Positions 42,901-52,294 of a stretch of 64,000 nucleotides of DNA are shown in pieces (position 1 is the first letter of the stretch; each line of letters starts with the position of its first letter). This DNA comes from Actinomadura graeca (GTDB lineage: Bacteria; Actinomycetota; Actinomycetes; Streptosporangiales; Streptosporangiaceae): assembly GCF_019175365.1 (NCBI RefSeq), contig NZ_CP059572.1, forward strand, positions 2,170,001-2,234,000. Direction: 5' to 3'. Position numbers and translations under genes: made by a program. The notes below the pieces were generated by a model. The model was given only the letters and a program-made list of their open reading frames with translations. It ran no database searches and had not been told where the DNA came from.

Positions 42901-44643
42901 ATGAAGCGCCTGGCCACCTCACTTCTCCTCGCGGTCCTCGTGCTGGTGTCGGGGGCCGTGGGCGCCCGCGCCGTGGAGGTCCGGGAGGGCACGTTCTCCT
43001 ACGGGGGGCATCAGCGGCAGGTGCTCGACGCCTACTGGCAAAAGTCCGCGGTTCCGCGGGCGGGGCTGATCCTGGTGCACGGCGGGTCCTGGAACGGCGG
43101 CGGCAGAGGGGGCGGCTGGGCGGACACGGCACGTTGGTACGCGGGTCAGGGGCTCGCCGTGTTCTCCATCGACCACCGGTTCAACACCGACGTCGCCTGG
43201 CCGGGGCCGCGGGACGACGTGCTCGCCGCGATCGCGTGGATCAAGGCGGAGGCGGCCCGGTTCGACCTGGATCCGGGGAAGCTCGTCATCATGGGCTCGC
43301 AGGCCGGCGGGCATCTGGCGGCGGCCGCCGGGACCTTTGGGGCGGGCGGCTCCACCGTCCGCGGCGTGATCGGCCTGTCCGCCATCGCCTCGCCCTACCG
43401 GTCCTGGAGCGGCGCGCCCTACGGCACCTCGTCCGCCCTGCGGCGCAAGATCAGGGACAACGCGGTGATCCTCTCCCGCTGCCATCCGGCGCAGGCGGAC
43501 GAGGCGTGCTGGAGCCGCTGGGCCGACACCGTCGCCAAGGCCCGCGTCTCCGCCGACGACGCGCCCGTGTACCTGCTGACCGGCGAGCACGATTCCCACG
43601 TCACCGCCGGGCACGCCGACGACCTCGCCGGCGCCCTCAGGGCCAAGGGCGTGGCCGCGACCACCGAGATCGTCGCGGGCTCGCGGAGCGGCGGAGAGCT
43701 GCTCACCGATGTCACCAGACCGAAGACCCTGGCGTGGATCAAGGCGCGGACGTCCGGGCCCGCGCCTGCCGCGAAGCAGGCGGCGGACCCGCCACCGCCC
43801 GCCCGGCAGAAGACGATGGCGGCCGGTGACCCTCCGGCGGCGCGCGTGTTCCCCCGTCCCGCGGCCGCGGCGGCCGAGACGGCCCACGCCTACGGCGACC
43901 ATCCCCGTCAGAAGCTGGACGCGTACTACCGAACCGGCTCGGAGCGGCGGCCGGCGCTCGTCGTCGTCCACGGCGGGCACTGGTACGAGGGAGACAAGCA
44001 GGAATGGGCCGCGACGGCCCGCTGGTTCGCCGGGCAGGGCTACGCCGTCTTCTCCATCAACTACCGGCTGAACACCGACGCCCCCTGGCCCGCCCAGCGC
44101 GACGACGTGGCCTCCGCCGTCGCCTGGATCCGGCAGAACGCCGCCGCCTTCTCCGCCGATCCAAACCGGGTCGTGATGCTCGGCTCGTCTGCGGGCGGGC
44201 ACCTCGCCGTCATGGCGGGGACGCACGGCCAGGGGTCGAAGCTCCTCCGCGGCGTCGTCGCCCTCTCCCCCGTCGCCGACCCCGCTCTCGGTTACACCAC
44301 CGGCCAGACGCAGGGCGCCACCGCCGCCCAGGTCAAACTCCGCGACAACGCGACCCTCCTCACCCGCTGCTCTCCCGAGCCTGGCAGTCCTTCTTGCACG
44401 AACCAGTGGACGGACGCCGCCGCCAGGCAGCACGCCGGAGCAGGCGACGCCCCGATGTTCCTCATTCACTCCAAGCAGGACTTCGTTCCGGCCGCGCACT
44501 CCGCGCAGCTCTGCGCGGCCCTCACCAAAGCCCGTGTCGCCTGCACCACCGAGACGACGACCGGCGGTTATCACGGCGGCGCCCTCTTCCAGGTCCCCGG
44601 CCTCCGTGACAAAGTCCTCACCTGGATCAAAGCGCACGACTGA
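42901..44643 (+). CDS. secreted tandem alpha/beta hydrolase, first domain apparently inactive
   Basis: 580 residues: signal peptide (MKRLATSLLLAVLVLVSGA, cleavage near ARA-VE), then two homologous alpha/beta hydrolase domains (about 27-285 and 325-580) joined by a Pro/Ala linker. The second domain has the full set: nucleophile Ser430 in GSSAGG, Asp527 and His558 (GGYHGG), and HGGHWYEG for the oxyanion hole. In the first, the elbow reads GSQAGG with Gln134 at the Ser position, and the His is replaced (RSGGEL), while Asp231 is kept. Domain pattern (BD-FAE/lipase-esterase) suggests an extracellular esterase. The first domain may serve binding or regulation. Confidence 0.82.
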   Translation: MKRLATSLLLAVLVLVSGAVGARAVEVREGTFSYGGHQRQVLDAYWQKSAVPRAGLILVHGGSWNGGGRGGGWADTARWYAGQGLAVFSIDHRFNTDVAWPGPRDDVLAAIAWIKAEAARFDLDPGKLVIMGSQAGGHLAAAAGTFGAGGSTVRGVIGLSAIASPYRSWSGAPYGTSSALRRKIRDNAVILSRCHPAQADEACWSRWADTVAKARVSADDAPVYLLTGEHDSHVTAGHADDLAGALRAKGVAATTEIVAGSRSGGELLTDVTRPKTLAWIKARTSGPAPAAKQAADPPPPARQKTMAAGDPPAARVFPRPAAAAAETAHAYGDHPRQKLDAYYRTGSERRPALVVVHGGHWYEGDKQEWAATARWFAGQGYAVFSINYRLNTDAPWPAQRDDVASAVAWIRQNAAAFSADPNRVVMLGSSAGGHLAVMAGTHGQGSKLLRGVVALSPVADPALGYTTGQTQGATAAQVKLRDNATLLTRCSPEPGSPSCTNQWTDAAARQHAGAGDAPMFLIHSKQDFVPAAHSAQLCAALTKARVACTTETTTGGYHGGALFQVPGLRDKVLTWIKAHD

Positions 44644-44688
44644 CCGGTACTTCAGAAAAAGGCCGGACACCTTCCTAAGCTTCTCGGC

Positions 44689-45579
44689 GTGGCTGAGATT
44701 CTGGTGGGCACGGCTTCCTGGACCGACAAGACGCTGCTGGAATCGGGGTGGTATCCGCCGGCGGCCAAGACCGCCGAGGACCGGTTGCGGTTCTACGCCA
44801 CACAGTTCCCGCTGGTCGAGGTCGACGCGACGTACTACGCGCCCCTCGCGGAGCAGACGGCCCGTCTGTGGCGTGACCGCACGCCCGAGGACTTCGTGTT
44901 CAACATCAAGGCGTTCTCATTGCTCACGCAGCATCCGACGCGTGTCCAGGCGCTCTACAAGGACCTGCGGGGACAGGTCCCCGCCAAGCAGTCGGTCTAT
45001 CTCAAGGACGTTCCGGAGCCGGTCGCCGAGGAGGTGTGGGAGCGGTTCCTGAGCGCGCTGTGGCCGTTGTACGAGGCGCGCAAGCTCGGGGCGGTGCTGT
45101 TCCAGTTCCCGCGCTGGTTCCCGTTCGGGCAGCGGAACAGGGCCTACATCGCGGAGGTGAAAGAGCGGTGCGCGCCGGTGCGGATCTGTGTGGAGTTCCG
45201 GCACCACAGCTGGCTGGACGAGGAGAACCGTGACGCGACACTGGAGTTCCTGACCCGGCTGGACGTGCCGTACGTGGGTGTGGACATGCCCCAAGGGCAT
45301 TCCTCGTCGGTGCCGCCGGTGCTGGCGGCGACGTCCGATCTGGCGGTCGTCCGGTTCCACGGACACAGCCCGCGCTGGGACAGCCGCAACGTCTACGACA
45401 AGTACGCCTATCTCTACGACGAGGACGAACTCAGGGCGTGGGCGCGCCGCATTCAGGAACTGGCCGTCGACACGGCGGCGACCCACGTCGTCTTCAACAA
45501 CTGCTGCGCCGACCATTCCCAGCGCAACGCGGCGCGGATGGCGACCCTGCTGAAGGGCGGCGAGCCGGTGGAGGGCTGA
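44689..45579 (+). CDS. DUF72 (YecE-like) family protein
   Basis: 296 residues with the DUF72 TIM-barrel signature: ILVGTASWTDKTLLESGWYPP at the start, FPLVEVDATYYA, FVFNIKAF, VLFQFPRWF, VCVEFRHHSWL in spaced form (quoted in parts), and FNNCCADHSQRNA at the end. The family is widespread but without a firmly established function. GTG start 45 bases after the hydrolase stop; likely monocistronic. It converges on the TIR-ubiquitin-like gene with a 16-base gap. Confidence 0.85.
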   Translation: MAEILVGTASWTDKTLLESGWYPPAAKTAEDRLRFYATQFPLVEVDATYYAPLAEQTARLWRDRTPEDFVFNIKAFSLLTQHPTRVQALYKDLRGQVPAKQSVYLKDVPEPVAEEVWERFLSALWPLYEARKLGAVLFQFPRWFPFGQRNRAYIAEVKERCAPVRICVEFRHHSWLDEENRDATLEFLTRLDVPYVGVDMPQGHSSSVPPVLAATSDLAVVRFHGHSPRWDSRNVYDKYAYLYDEDELRAWARRIQELAVDTAATHVVFNNCCADHSQRNAARMATLLKGGEPVEG

Positions 45580-45595
45580 GCGCGTGGTCCGTCCC

Positions 45596-46504
45596 TCAGC
45601 GGTTCCTCCGGGGCATCAGGTGGCCGAACGCCTCCGTCAGCAGGGAACGGCGGGTGTCGGGGCTCATGCCCGGATGGACGGCGTCCGAGCCGCGGCCGAC
45701 GGGGTCGAGGGCGGGTCCGGCGCCCGGGTCGCGGCGGAAGGCGACGGGGGTGTGCTCGCCGTCCGGGGTGAACGACCGCGCCGTGATCTCCAGGTCGAGG
45801 GTGGCGTTGTCGCCGACGCCCAACCGGCCCAGGGGGAGATCGGGGAGGGGCCGCTCGTCCTTGAGCAGGTCGTAGGAGAAGCGGAAGCCGAGCCTGCCGC
45901 CGAAGTCGCTGACCTCGTCCTTCAGGGCCAGTTCGGTGCGGACCTGTGCCCGCAGCCGCGCCCCTGTGGCGGCTGCGGGCACGGCCAGCACGTGGGAGAC
46001 GCCCAGCGCGCGGTTGCGTATGTAGAGGGTGACCGTGGGCCCGTCCGGGCGGCTGTGGGGTCCGGGGGCAGGCAGGACGGGGAGGCCGTGGGCACGGTCG
46101 GTCTCCCAGGATGCGGCGAGTTCCTTCACGGCCGTGCTCCAGCCGTCGAACGCGTTGAACTGCCGGCGCGCCGCGAGCAGCGACGGGACCCGGGTGGCGT
46201 CCAGCCGGAACACCAGGAGGAAGCCGCCGCTGTCGTGCAGTTTGGCCTGCCACTGGTCACGGACCCAGGACTGGCCGACGCAGGCGTGCGACCACAGGAG
46301 GACGAAGTAGTCGGACTCCCCGATGTGCTCCTCGACCGCCTGCACGATCTGGTCGCCGGGCAGGGTGTCGCGCTGCGGGCTGAACATGCGGACACCGTGG
46401 GCGTCCAGGTCGCGGTGCAGGTCGTCGGCCGTGAGCCGGTTCGCGTCGGCGTAGCACAGGAAGACCTGCGGGAGGTCGAACCGGATGCTGAGCGGCAGTG
46501 CCAT
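45596..46504 (-). CDS. TIR domain fused to a ubiquitin-like beta-grasp domain
   Basis: 302 residues. Residues 12-140 are a TIR domain: PQVFLCYADANRLTADDL (strand A), GVRMFSPQRDTLPGDQI (BB loop region), then DYFVLLWSHACVGQSWVRDQW. At the position of the catalytic Glu of TIR NADases (e.g. WVHKE in SARM1) the sequence has WVRDQ, i.e. Gln84. Residues about 156-240 look like a ubiquitin-like beta-grasp (TVTLYIRNRALG, LLKDERPLPDLPLGRLGVGDNATL). The C-terminal 60 residues are low complexity. Last gene of the large leftward cluster, starting in the stop of the CHAT gene (ATGA), so it is a likely partner or substrate of the protease. Possibly an adaptor rather than an enzyme. Confidence 0.72.
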   Translation of the reverse strand: MALPLSIRFDLPQVFLCYADANRLTADDLHRDLDAHGVRMFSPQRDTLPGDQIVQAVEEHIGESDYFVLLWSHACVGQSWVRDQWQAKLHDSGGFLLVFRLDATRVPSLLAARRQFNAFDGWSTAVKELAASWETDRAHGLPVLPAPGPHSRPDGPTVTLYIRNRALGVSHVLAVPAAATGARLRAQVRTELALKDEVSDFGGRLGFRFSYDLLKDERPLPDLPLGRLGVGDNATLDLEITARSFTPDGEHTPVAFRRDPGAGPALDPVGRGSDAVHPGMSPDTRRSLLTEAFGHLMPRRNR

Positions 46505-49050
46505 CAGTGTCCCTTCTGAACGATCCATCGGCGCATCCACCGCCGTAGCGGCCCGGCCTTCGTCTGGAGCCCGGAGTCCCCGTAAAGACTCCAGCACGCC
46601 CAGCGGGACGGGTCCCGCGGGAACGGCACGGCGACGTCCCCGGCGTGGACGTCGCGCATCGCCGCGCGCAGGGCCAGATCGCGCGGCAGGCGGCGCAGGT
46701 GCCCCTGAAACCTGTCGAGCAGCTCCGCGGCCGGGAGGTCCGGGGCGATCCACCGGGCCGCGACCACCGAGGCGGCCCCGGCGTTGAACGCGGCGCGCAC
46801 GAAGCCGCGCCGCTCGTCGCGGCCGAGCCGCTGGGCCATCCCCGACTCGCAGGCGCCGAGCACCAGCGTCCCGCAGCCGTGCAGGTCCATCCCTTCGAGG
46901 TCCTCGGCACGCAGATGGCCCGGCATGCCCGGGGGCCACAGCTTGATGACCGAGAACCTCGCGTCGTCGTGCCCGTAGACCCCGTGGCCGTCGATGCGGA
47001 CGATCTGGTGGCGCCGCGCCGCGAGCCCTTCCCGCAGGCCGTCGGGTGTGGCGGCCGCCCCGGGAAGCGTGTCGAGGACGCGTGCGCGCGAGGGTGCCAG
47101 GCCGTCGTCGTCCGGCCGGACCAGGAGGGCGTCATCGCCGCGCCGGGTGTCCGACCGTTCGCGCAGCGGCGCCAGCGCCGACAGGCACGGCAGGTCCGAC
47201 AGCGCGTAGCGCAGGCCCAGCGGCTCACTGTCCGGCAGCGGCAGCGCGGCGAGCGGGACGTCCGACAGCTCGTTCCCGGCGACGACGGCGAGGCGCCGCA
47301 CCTGCGCGGGAAGGCGGCCGGTCACCGCGCCGACGCCGAGCCGCAGGGCGATCCCCTTCAGGCGCCTGGCGAACTCGCCCGACGCGGCGCTCGCCTCCAG
47401 CGTCACGGGGCTCTCCCAGCAGCGCGCGAGGGACCCGATGGCCTGGTACAGCTCCTGACGGCTCGACTGGACGTAGGTGTGGTGCAGCAGTTCCCGGCAG
47501 ATGACGACGTGGTGCACCCTGTCCGGCGTCGCGTGGATCAGCCAGACCGCCTGGTCGCGCGGCAGGGCGGCGGCCATCCGGCCCACCCAGTCCCGGGCGC
47601 CCGCCCAGTCGCTCGGACGGGGCAGGTCGCGGGCGCGGGGGCCGCCGGGCAGGATCCGGGGCAGGATCAGCGCTCCGCGCGCGGCCTCCAGGGCGACCGC
47701 GATGCCGGCGGCGGTGGGTGTCTCCAGCCGCTGCGTCCGTTCGAGCGCGGAGCGGACGCGTTCGTCGTGCTCGTCGGGCATCGCGCGCAGCATATGGATC
47801 CTGATCGGGTCGCCGGGCTGGCGGATCGCGATCTCCTCTTCGAGCCGGTGCGCCTGCCCCCAGCAGTCCACGGCGCGGTCGTCGGAGTCGGGAAGGCCCA
47901 TTCCGGCGAGCGCGTGGCCGAGGATCCGCAGCGCGGCGATCCGCACCTCAAGGAGGGAGTCCGTCCACGCGTACGTCGCGGAGAGGGCGGCGTGGCCCGC
48001 ACATTCGCGGGACGGCGCGGCGTCGCCGCGCACGTGCCGGCTCCGGATCAGCTCGGCCTCGGCGGCGGCCAGATGCCACAGGGCGAGGTCGCGTGGTGAG
48101 GCGGCCCTGTCCCGCAGTTCCTTCAGGCTCTCCTCGGCGTCCGCCTGCCGCGCATCGTCGAGCAGGCGGCGGACGTGGGCCACGCCCGCGTCGAAGCGCC
48201 GCGAGACCGGGCCGGTCTTAGGCGCGCCGGGCCGCCGGAGCGAGACCGCCTCGGCCTGTGCGGCCTGCGGCTCGGGCGCCAGGCCGGCGGCCTCCCACAG
48301 GAACGGGCCGAGCCGCTCGACCAGGCCGGGCAGGCGCAGCGCCCACGCGAGGGTCGTCATCTCCCGCATGACCGGCCAGTACAGGGCGGGTTCGAGGTCG
48401 GGCAGCCGGAGGGCGCGGACGAGCGTCCAGAACGCCTCTTCGTAGCGGGCCTGGTGCCTGAGCTCCTCGGCCCGGAGGAGATGGTCCGGGACGGTCTCGG
48501 GCACCCCGCCGATCGTCGCGGCCATATGCCCCTCACGTTTGAGCAGCACTTCGATCTCCTCCGACATCTGGAGCAGGAGGTCGGAGGTCCCCAGGTCCCC
48601 GAACCGCTCCTTGGCGGCGGAGAGATGCCGCATCGCCGCCTCGCTGGACCCGTCGTTCGCGAGCGCGAGCCCGCGGACGCGATGCAGGCGCGCGACCTCC
48701 TCCGCGTCCAGTTCGCCTTCGTGCTGGGAGACGGCGAGGGCCTCGGCGTCGGCGCGTCCGTGGTCGCCCAGGGAGGTGAGGATCTCGGCGTGCAGCACCC
48801 GCAGTCCCGTGGGACCTGGCGGGTGCTCGCCGAGGTACTCCTCACAGCGCCTCAGCGCGAGCTCGCGCTTCCTGAGTTTCATGAGGACACTCAGATGATC
48901 TTCCTGCAGTTCCTCGCGCAGGCCCGCCCGTTCCGCGGCGCGGACGGCGCGGCCGTAGGCGGCGTCGCAACCGTCCACGTCCCCGGCCTCGTAGCACTCC
49001 CCGGCCTTGGTGACGTGTTCCGCGGCGGGGTCGTCCGAGAAGATCTGCAT
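46504..49050 (-). CDS. CHAT-domain caspase-like protease with N-terminal TPR region
   Basis: 848 residues. The N-terminal 500 are TPR-like helices (ECYEAGDVDGCDAAYGRAVRAAERAG, RALRLPDLEPALYWPVM). The C-terminal CHAT domain has the catalytic dyad: His689 in RIDGHGVYG and Cys734 in LVLGACESGMA, followed by FNAGAASVVAARWI and WSLYGD, all conserved in CHAT. CHAT proteases act as effectors or processors in bacterial conflict systems (for example with gasdermins or the Craspase complex). Here it lies between a TIR protein and a large membrane-anchored protein in one operon, so cleavage of a partner in response to a signal is the working idea. Confidence 0.85.
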   Translation of the reverse strand: MQIFSDDPAAEHVTKAGECYEAGDVDGCDAAYGRAVRAAERAGLREELQEDHLSVLMKLRKRELALRRCEEYLGEHPPGPTGLRVLHAEILTSLGDHGRADAEALAVSQHEGELDAEEVARLHRVRGLALANDGSSEAAMRHLSAAKERFGDLGTSDLLLQMSEEIEVLLKREGHMAATIGGVPETVPDHLLRAEELRHQARYEEAFWTLVRALRLPDLEPALYWPVMREMTTLAWALRLPGLVERLGPFLWEAAGLAPEPQAAQAEAVSLRRPGAPKTGPVSRRFDAGVAHVRRLLDDARQADAEESLKELRDRAASPRDLALWHLAAAEAELIRSRHVRGDAAPSRECAGHAALSATYAWTDSLLEVRIAALRILGHALAGMGLPDSDDRAVDCWGQAHRLEEEIAIRQPGDPIRIHMLRAMPDEHDERVRSALERTQRLETPTAAGIAVALEAARGALILPRILPGGPRARDLPRPSDWAGARDWVGRMAAALPRDQAVWLIHATPDRVHHVVICRELLHHTYVQSSRQELYQAIGSLARCWESPVTLEASAASGEFARRLKGIALRLGVGAVTGRLPAQVRRLAVVAGNELSDVPLAALPLPDSEPLGLRYALSDLPCLSALAPLRERSDTRRGDDALLVRPDDDGLAPSRARVLDTLPGAAATPDGLREGLAARRHQIVRIDGHGVYGHDDARFSVIKLWPPGMPGHLRAEDLEGMDLHGCGTLVLGACESGMAQRLGRDERRGFVRAAFNAGAASVVAARWIAPDLPAAELLDRFQGHLRRLPRDLALRAAMRDVHAGDVAVPFPRDPSRWACWSLYGDSGLQTKAGPLRRWMRRWIVQKGH

Positions 49051-49066
49051 CGTCTCTCTCCAGTGG

Positions 49067-52000
49067 TCAGGACGCGCACGCGGGGTCCGGGGTGTCCTCG
49101 TCGAGGCAGGCGAGCACGACCGGCACCAGGACGAGGCCGGCGCCCGGCCCGCCCTGCCCGGGTCCCGTGGGCACCGGGGACGGGGACGGGCTCGTGGTCT
49201 GAGGTCCCGGGCCGGGCCTCCAGCCGGGCGGCCTGCGCGGACCCGGGTTCACCGACGCGGCGCGGACGCCCGGGCCGGTGGCGCGCAGCCACGTCCGCGA
49301 CTGGTCCGAGCCGGTCCGCTGCCCGCCGGGTCCCTGCCGGTAGCTGTCGGCGAGGATGATCGTGCTCTCGGTGGCGGGGTCGATCGCCACCGTCCCCTCC
49401 CGCACGGTGACCTTGACGTTCCGGTCCATCCAGTTGGGGATGATCGCGCCGTCGTGGAGCACCAGGGAGCGCATCCGGTCGCTCACCAGCACGTTGTCGC
49501 CGAGCGAGGCGAGGTCGGACAGGTCCATGGTCCCCCGCCGCGCGCCGGGGACGACCTCGCCGCGGCCGTGGTGGACGGGATGCCCCGACTCGATCGCGAT
49601 CAGCGGCCGGGACCGTCCGAGGTCCAGGCCGAGCGCTTGGAGCACGCGGCGGCCGAAGGGCTCGCCGGGTCCGGCGATGATCGTCTTGTCGGCGCCGACG
49701 AGCGCCACGCCGTCGTCGCCGAGCCGGACGCCGCGGAGCATCCCGTCACGTGCCTGCACGGCCTCGTTCCGCGCCTCGGCGACCCTGGGGAAGTCCCGGA
49801 GGAGCGCCGCGCCCGCCTCCGGGCCGCCGAAGCCCACGATCGGGTCGTCGAGGCGTGCCTGGGCCCGCTTCCCGTTCACATGGATCCGGGTCGCCCTGCC
49901 GTCGGTGGTCTCCACCCGCATCGTCTGCGCGTCGCGTGAGGGGTGGACGGGGAAGGCCACGACCGGGCCGCCCGGCCGCTCCGGGCGGAATTCGAGCCAG
50001 GTCCCCGGAGGAGGGCCGCGCGGAGCCGACGGGCCCCGCCCCGGGGGCGGGGTGAACCGGCCCACGAGGAACTCGGGCGAGCCGCCCGGACGCGGACGGC
50101 CCAGGCGGAACGCCATGTCGCCGCCGGGGGCCGTGCCGTCCTTGACGATCTCCAGCCAGGGCGCGTCCTTCCCGCCGACCTTGTAGGAGCCGTTGTAGCT
50201 GTAGAGGACGGTCTCGGGCGCGGGCTCCGAGCCGTCCTGGGCCGACTGAAGCGCCCGCCGGACGCGGTCGAGCGGCCCCTTGACCCAGCGCAGCAGCACC
50301 CATCCCCCGCCCGCGTCCGCTTCGAGCCGTCCCCAGTCGCGGCCCTCGACGGCGATGCTCTCGGAGATGAAACCGTCCTTGGCGCCGCGCTCGATCCGGA
50401 GGCTGCGCTGCGTGCCCTTGCCGCGCAGGACCTTCAGCCTGCCGAACGACTCGCTGCGCCGCTTCTTGCCGATGGTCTCGACGACCGAGGCCCCGCTGCC
50501 GGTGGTCGAGAACCGGCGTTCGAGCCTGTCGACGACCCGGCCGTTCTCGCCCACCCACACCTGGGTGATCCGCCCTTTGCCGGTCCCGGCGTCCAGCTGG
50601 GACGAGGGCTCGTAGAGCCCGCCACGGCGATCGCCGACGGGCACGGCCTCGGAGCGCCACGTCCCGCCCTTCATGTTGGAGACCGTGTCGGCGAGCGAGA
50701 CGCCTCCGCTGACGACATGGTGACCGCAGTACTCGTACGGCTTGGAACCCTTGGTGCTCAGGGTCTCCCGCCGCGACGACGGCGGCCCGACGAACGTGAA
50801 CCCGCTTCGCTCACGCAGCTCGGAATGCCGTGCGTGCCAGGTCCTGAACCGCTGGTCGTCCCGGACGTCATGGTCGCCGAGCTGAGGCAGGTGCGGGCCG
50901 CCGGGCTCGGCGCCGAGCCATTCCGCGGCGGCGCTCCACCGCATGATCTCTTCGAGGCGCGAGTACTGGGGCTCGTAGTCGGCGACCTCCTGGAAATGGG
51001 CGTCCCACCACCGCAGGCCGCGCCCGAACCCGTAGCTCGAATCGGTCTCGCGGCCGTCGGCGGCGGACGTCCGCATGAACAGGCGGGTCGCCCGCGCCCC
51101 GATCTCCACGTGGTCGTCCTCGAACAGGAACCCCGCCTGGTTCTGCCCGAACCAGAGCCGCCCGTGTTCGGCCGGGGACGTCCCCGCCGCCGGGCAGTGC
51201 CCGAGGGGGACGACCGCGGCGGGGTCGGGCACGAAGCCCTGCACCGCCTTGTCGGGAACGCCCGACCCGATTCCGTTCACCCAGAGCTTCGCCACGAGAT
51301 CGGTGTAGAAGAGGGTCATCCCGACTTCGGTGCCCCGCAGCCCGCCCTCGTAGCGGGCCTGGTGGTACAGCCCTCCCTGTTCGAGGGCCTGGAGGCCGGC
51401 GGCGGACTTCGGCGGGTCGAGCGAGAACGCGGGAAGCCTGCCGGTCTCCTTGAGATATCCCCGCTGGATCGCGGTGACGTCCGCCATCGTGAGCGGCGGC
51501 GCGGACCCGGCCCGCCATTTCCAGCCGCCCGCCCAGATCTCCTGGCCCTTGCGCTCCAGCCGGGACAGGTGCCGCGTGCGGCTCAGGAAGTCGCGCAGCC
51601 CGCCGGGCCGGTCGACGCGCATCGTGACGTAGCCGTTCGCGGCGCGGACCTGCTCCGGGGGCCGCGCCGCGTCCGCCCCGACTTTGATCGTCTGTGTGCG
51701 CGCGTCGTCGGTGTAGTGGTGGATCTGCACGGACCGCGGGTCGGAGCCGTGGTCCGTGCGGTGCTGGTCGAGCAGGAGCGCGATCGTGCGCGGCTCGTAC
51801 CGGTCGCCGGCCGGGAGCAGCAGGTGCAGGCGGCCGTCACGCTCGTCGAACAGGGCGCGGCCCGGCCCGGTCGGCTGCGCGGTCATGTCGGCCAGCCCCT
51901 CGTCGCGCACAGGGGCGGTGTCGAGGGCGGCCGGACGGTAGTGCGCGGTGTCCAGCCTCAGGTGGGCGGCCAGCGCCGTGCGGAGCCAGTCCCGGATCTG

Positions 52001-52270
52001 CTCCTGGTCCTCCCCCTTCGGCAGGTCGGCGAGGCGCGCGGCCGCTCCGCCGTAGGAGACGCCGAACGGGCCGTCGGGTATGGCCGACGCCGCTTTCCCC
52101 GGCTTCTTGAATGCCCCGGGGAGGGACGACCTCGGCCACGGGCCGCCCCCGCGCGACGCCAGCACGAAGATCAGGACGAGCGCCAGCGCCGGTCCGAGCA
52201 GCACGGCGAGCGTCCGGATCCGCTGGGACAGCAGCGATGGGGGCAGATTCCGGTGGGGTCCCGGCACCAT
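49067..52270 (-). CDS. large membrane-anchored protein of the CHAT/TIR cluster, no family recognised
   Basis: 1067 residues with one clear membrane helix near the N-terminus (IRTLAVLLGPALALVLIFVL, about residues 18-40), so most of the chain is probably outside the cytoplasm. No catalytic motif that I recognise. The middle (WYHQARYEGG type and GFTFVGPPSSRRET segments) and later region (AVEGRDWGRLEADAGGGWVLLRWV) are beta-rich; the C-terminus is a Pro/Ser/Gly tail ending in a short hydrophobic stretch (LVLVPVVLACLDE). It could be a sensor or surface scaffold. 16 bases from the CHAT gene, so surely in the same operon. Confidence 0.7.
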   Translation of the reverse strand: MVPGPHRNLPPSLLSQRIRTLAVLLGPALALVLIFVLASRGGGPWPRSSLPGAFKKPGKAASAIPDGPFGVSYGGAAARLADLPKGEDQEQIRDWLRTALAAHLRLDTAHYRPAALDTAPVRDEGLADMTAQPTGPGRALFDERDGRLHLLLPAGDRYEPRTIALLLDQHRTDHGSDPRSVQIHHYTDDARTQTIKVGADAARPPEQVRAANGYVTMRVDRPGGLRDFLSRTRHLSRLERKGQEIWAGGWKWRAGSAPPLTMADVTAIQRGYLKETGRLPAFSLDPPKSAAGLQALEQGGLYHQARYEGGLRGTEVGMTLFYTDLVAKLWVNGIGSGVPDKAVQGFVPDPAAVVPLGHCPAAGTSPAEHGRLWFGQNQAGFLFEDDHVEIGARATRLFMRTSAADGRETDSSYGFGRGLRWWDAHFQEVADYEPQYSRLEEIMRWSAAAEWLGAEPGGPHLPQLGDHDVRDDQRFRTWHARHSELRERSGFTFVGPPSSRRETLSTKGSKPYEYCGHHVVSGGVSLADTVSNMKGGTWRSEAVPVGDRRGGLYEPSSQLDAGTGKGRITQVWVGENGRVVDRLERRFSTTGSGASVVETIGKKRRSESFGRLKVLRGKGTQRSLRIERGAKDGFISESIAVEGRDWGRLEADAGGGWVLLRWVKGPLDRVRRALQSAQDGSEPAPETVLYSYNGSYKVGGKDAPWLEIVKDGTAPGGDMAFRLGRPRPGGSPEFLVGRFTPPPGRGPSAPRGPPPGTWLEFRPERPGGPVVAFPVHPSRDAQTMRVETTDGRATRIHVNGKRAQARLDDPIVGFGGPEAGAALLRDFPRVAEARNEAVQARDGMLRGVRLGDDGVALVGADKTIIAGPGEPFGRRVLQALGLDLGRSRPLIAIESGHPVHHGRGEVVPGARRGTMDLSDLASLGDNVLVSDRMRSLVLHDGAIIPNWMDRNVKVTVREGTVAIDPATESTIILADSYRQGPGGQRTGSDQSRTWLRATGPGVRAASVNPGPRRPPGWRPGPGPQTTSPSPSPVPTGPGQGGPGAGLVLVPVVLACLDEDTPDPACAS

Positions 52271-52294
52271 GTCGACGTGGCCTCCAGGTCGCGA

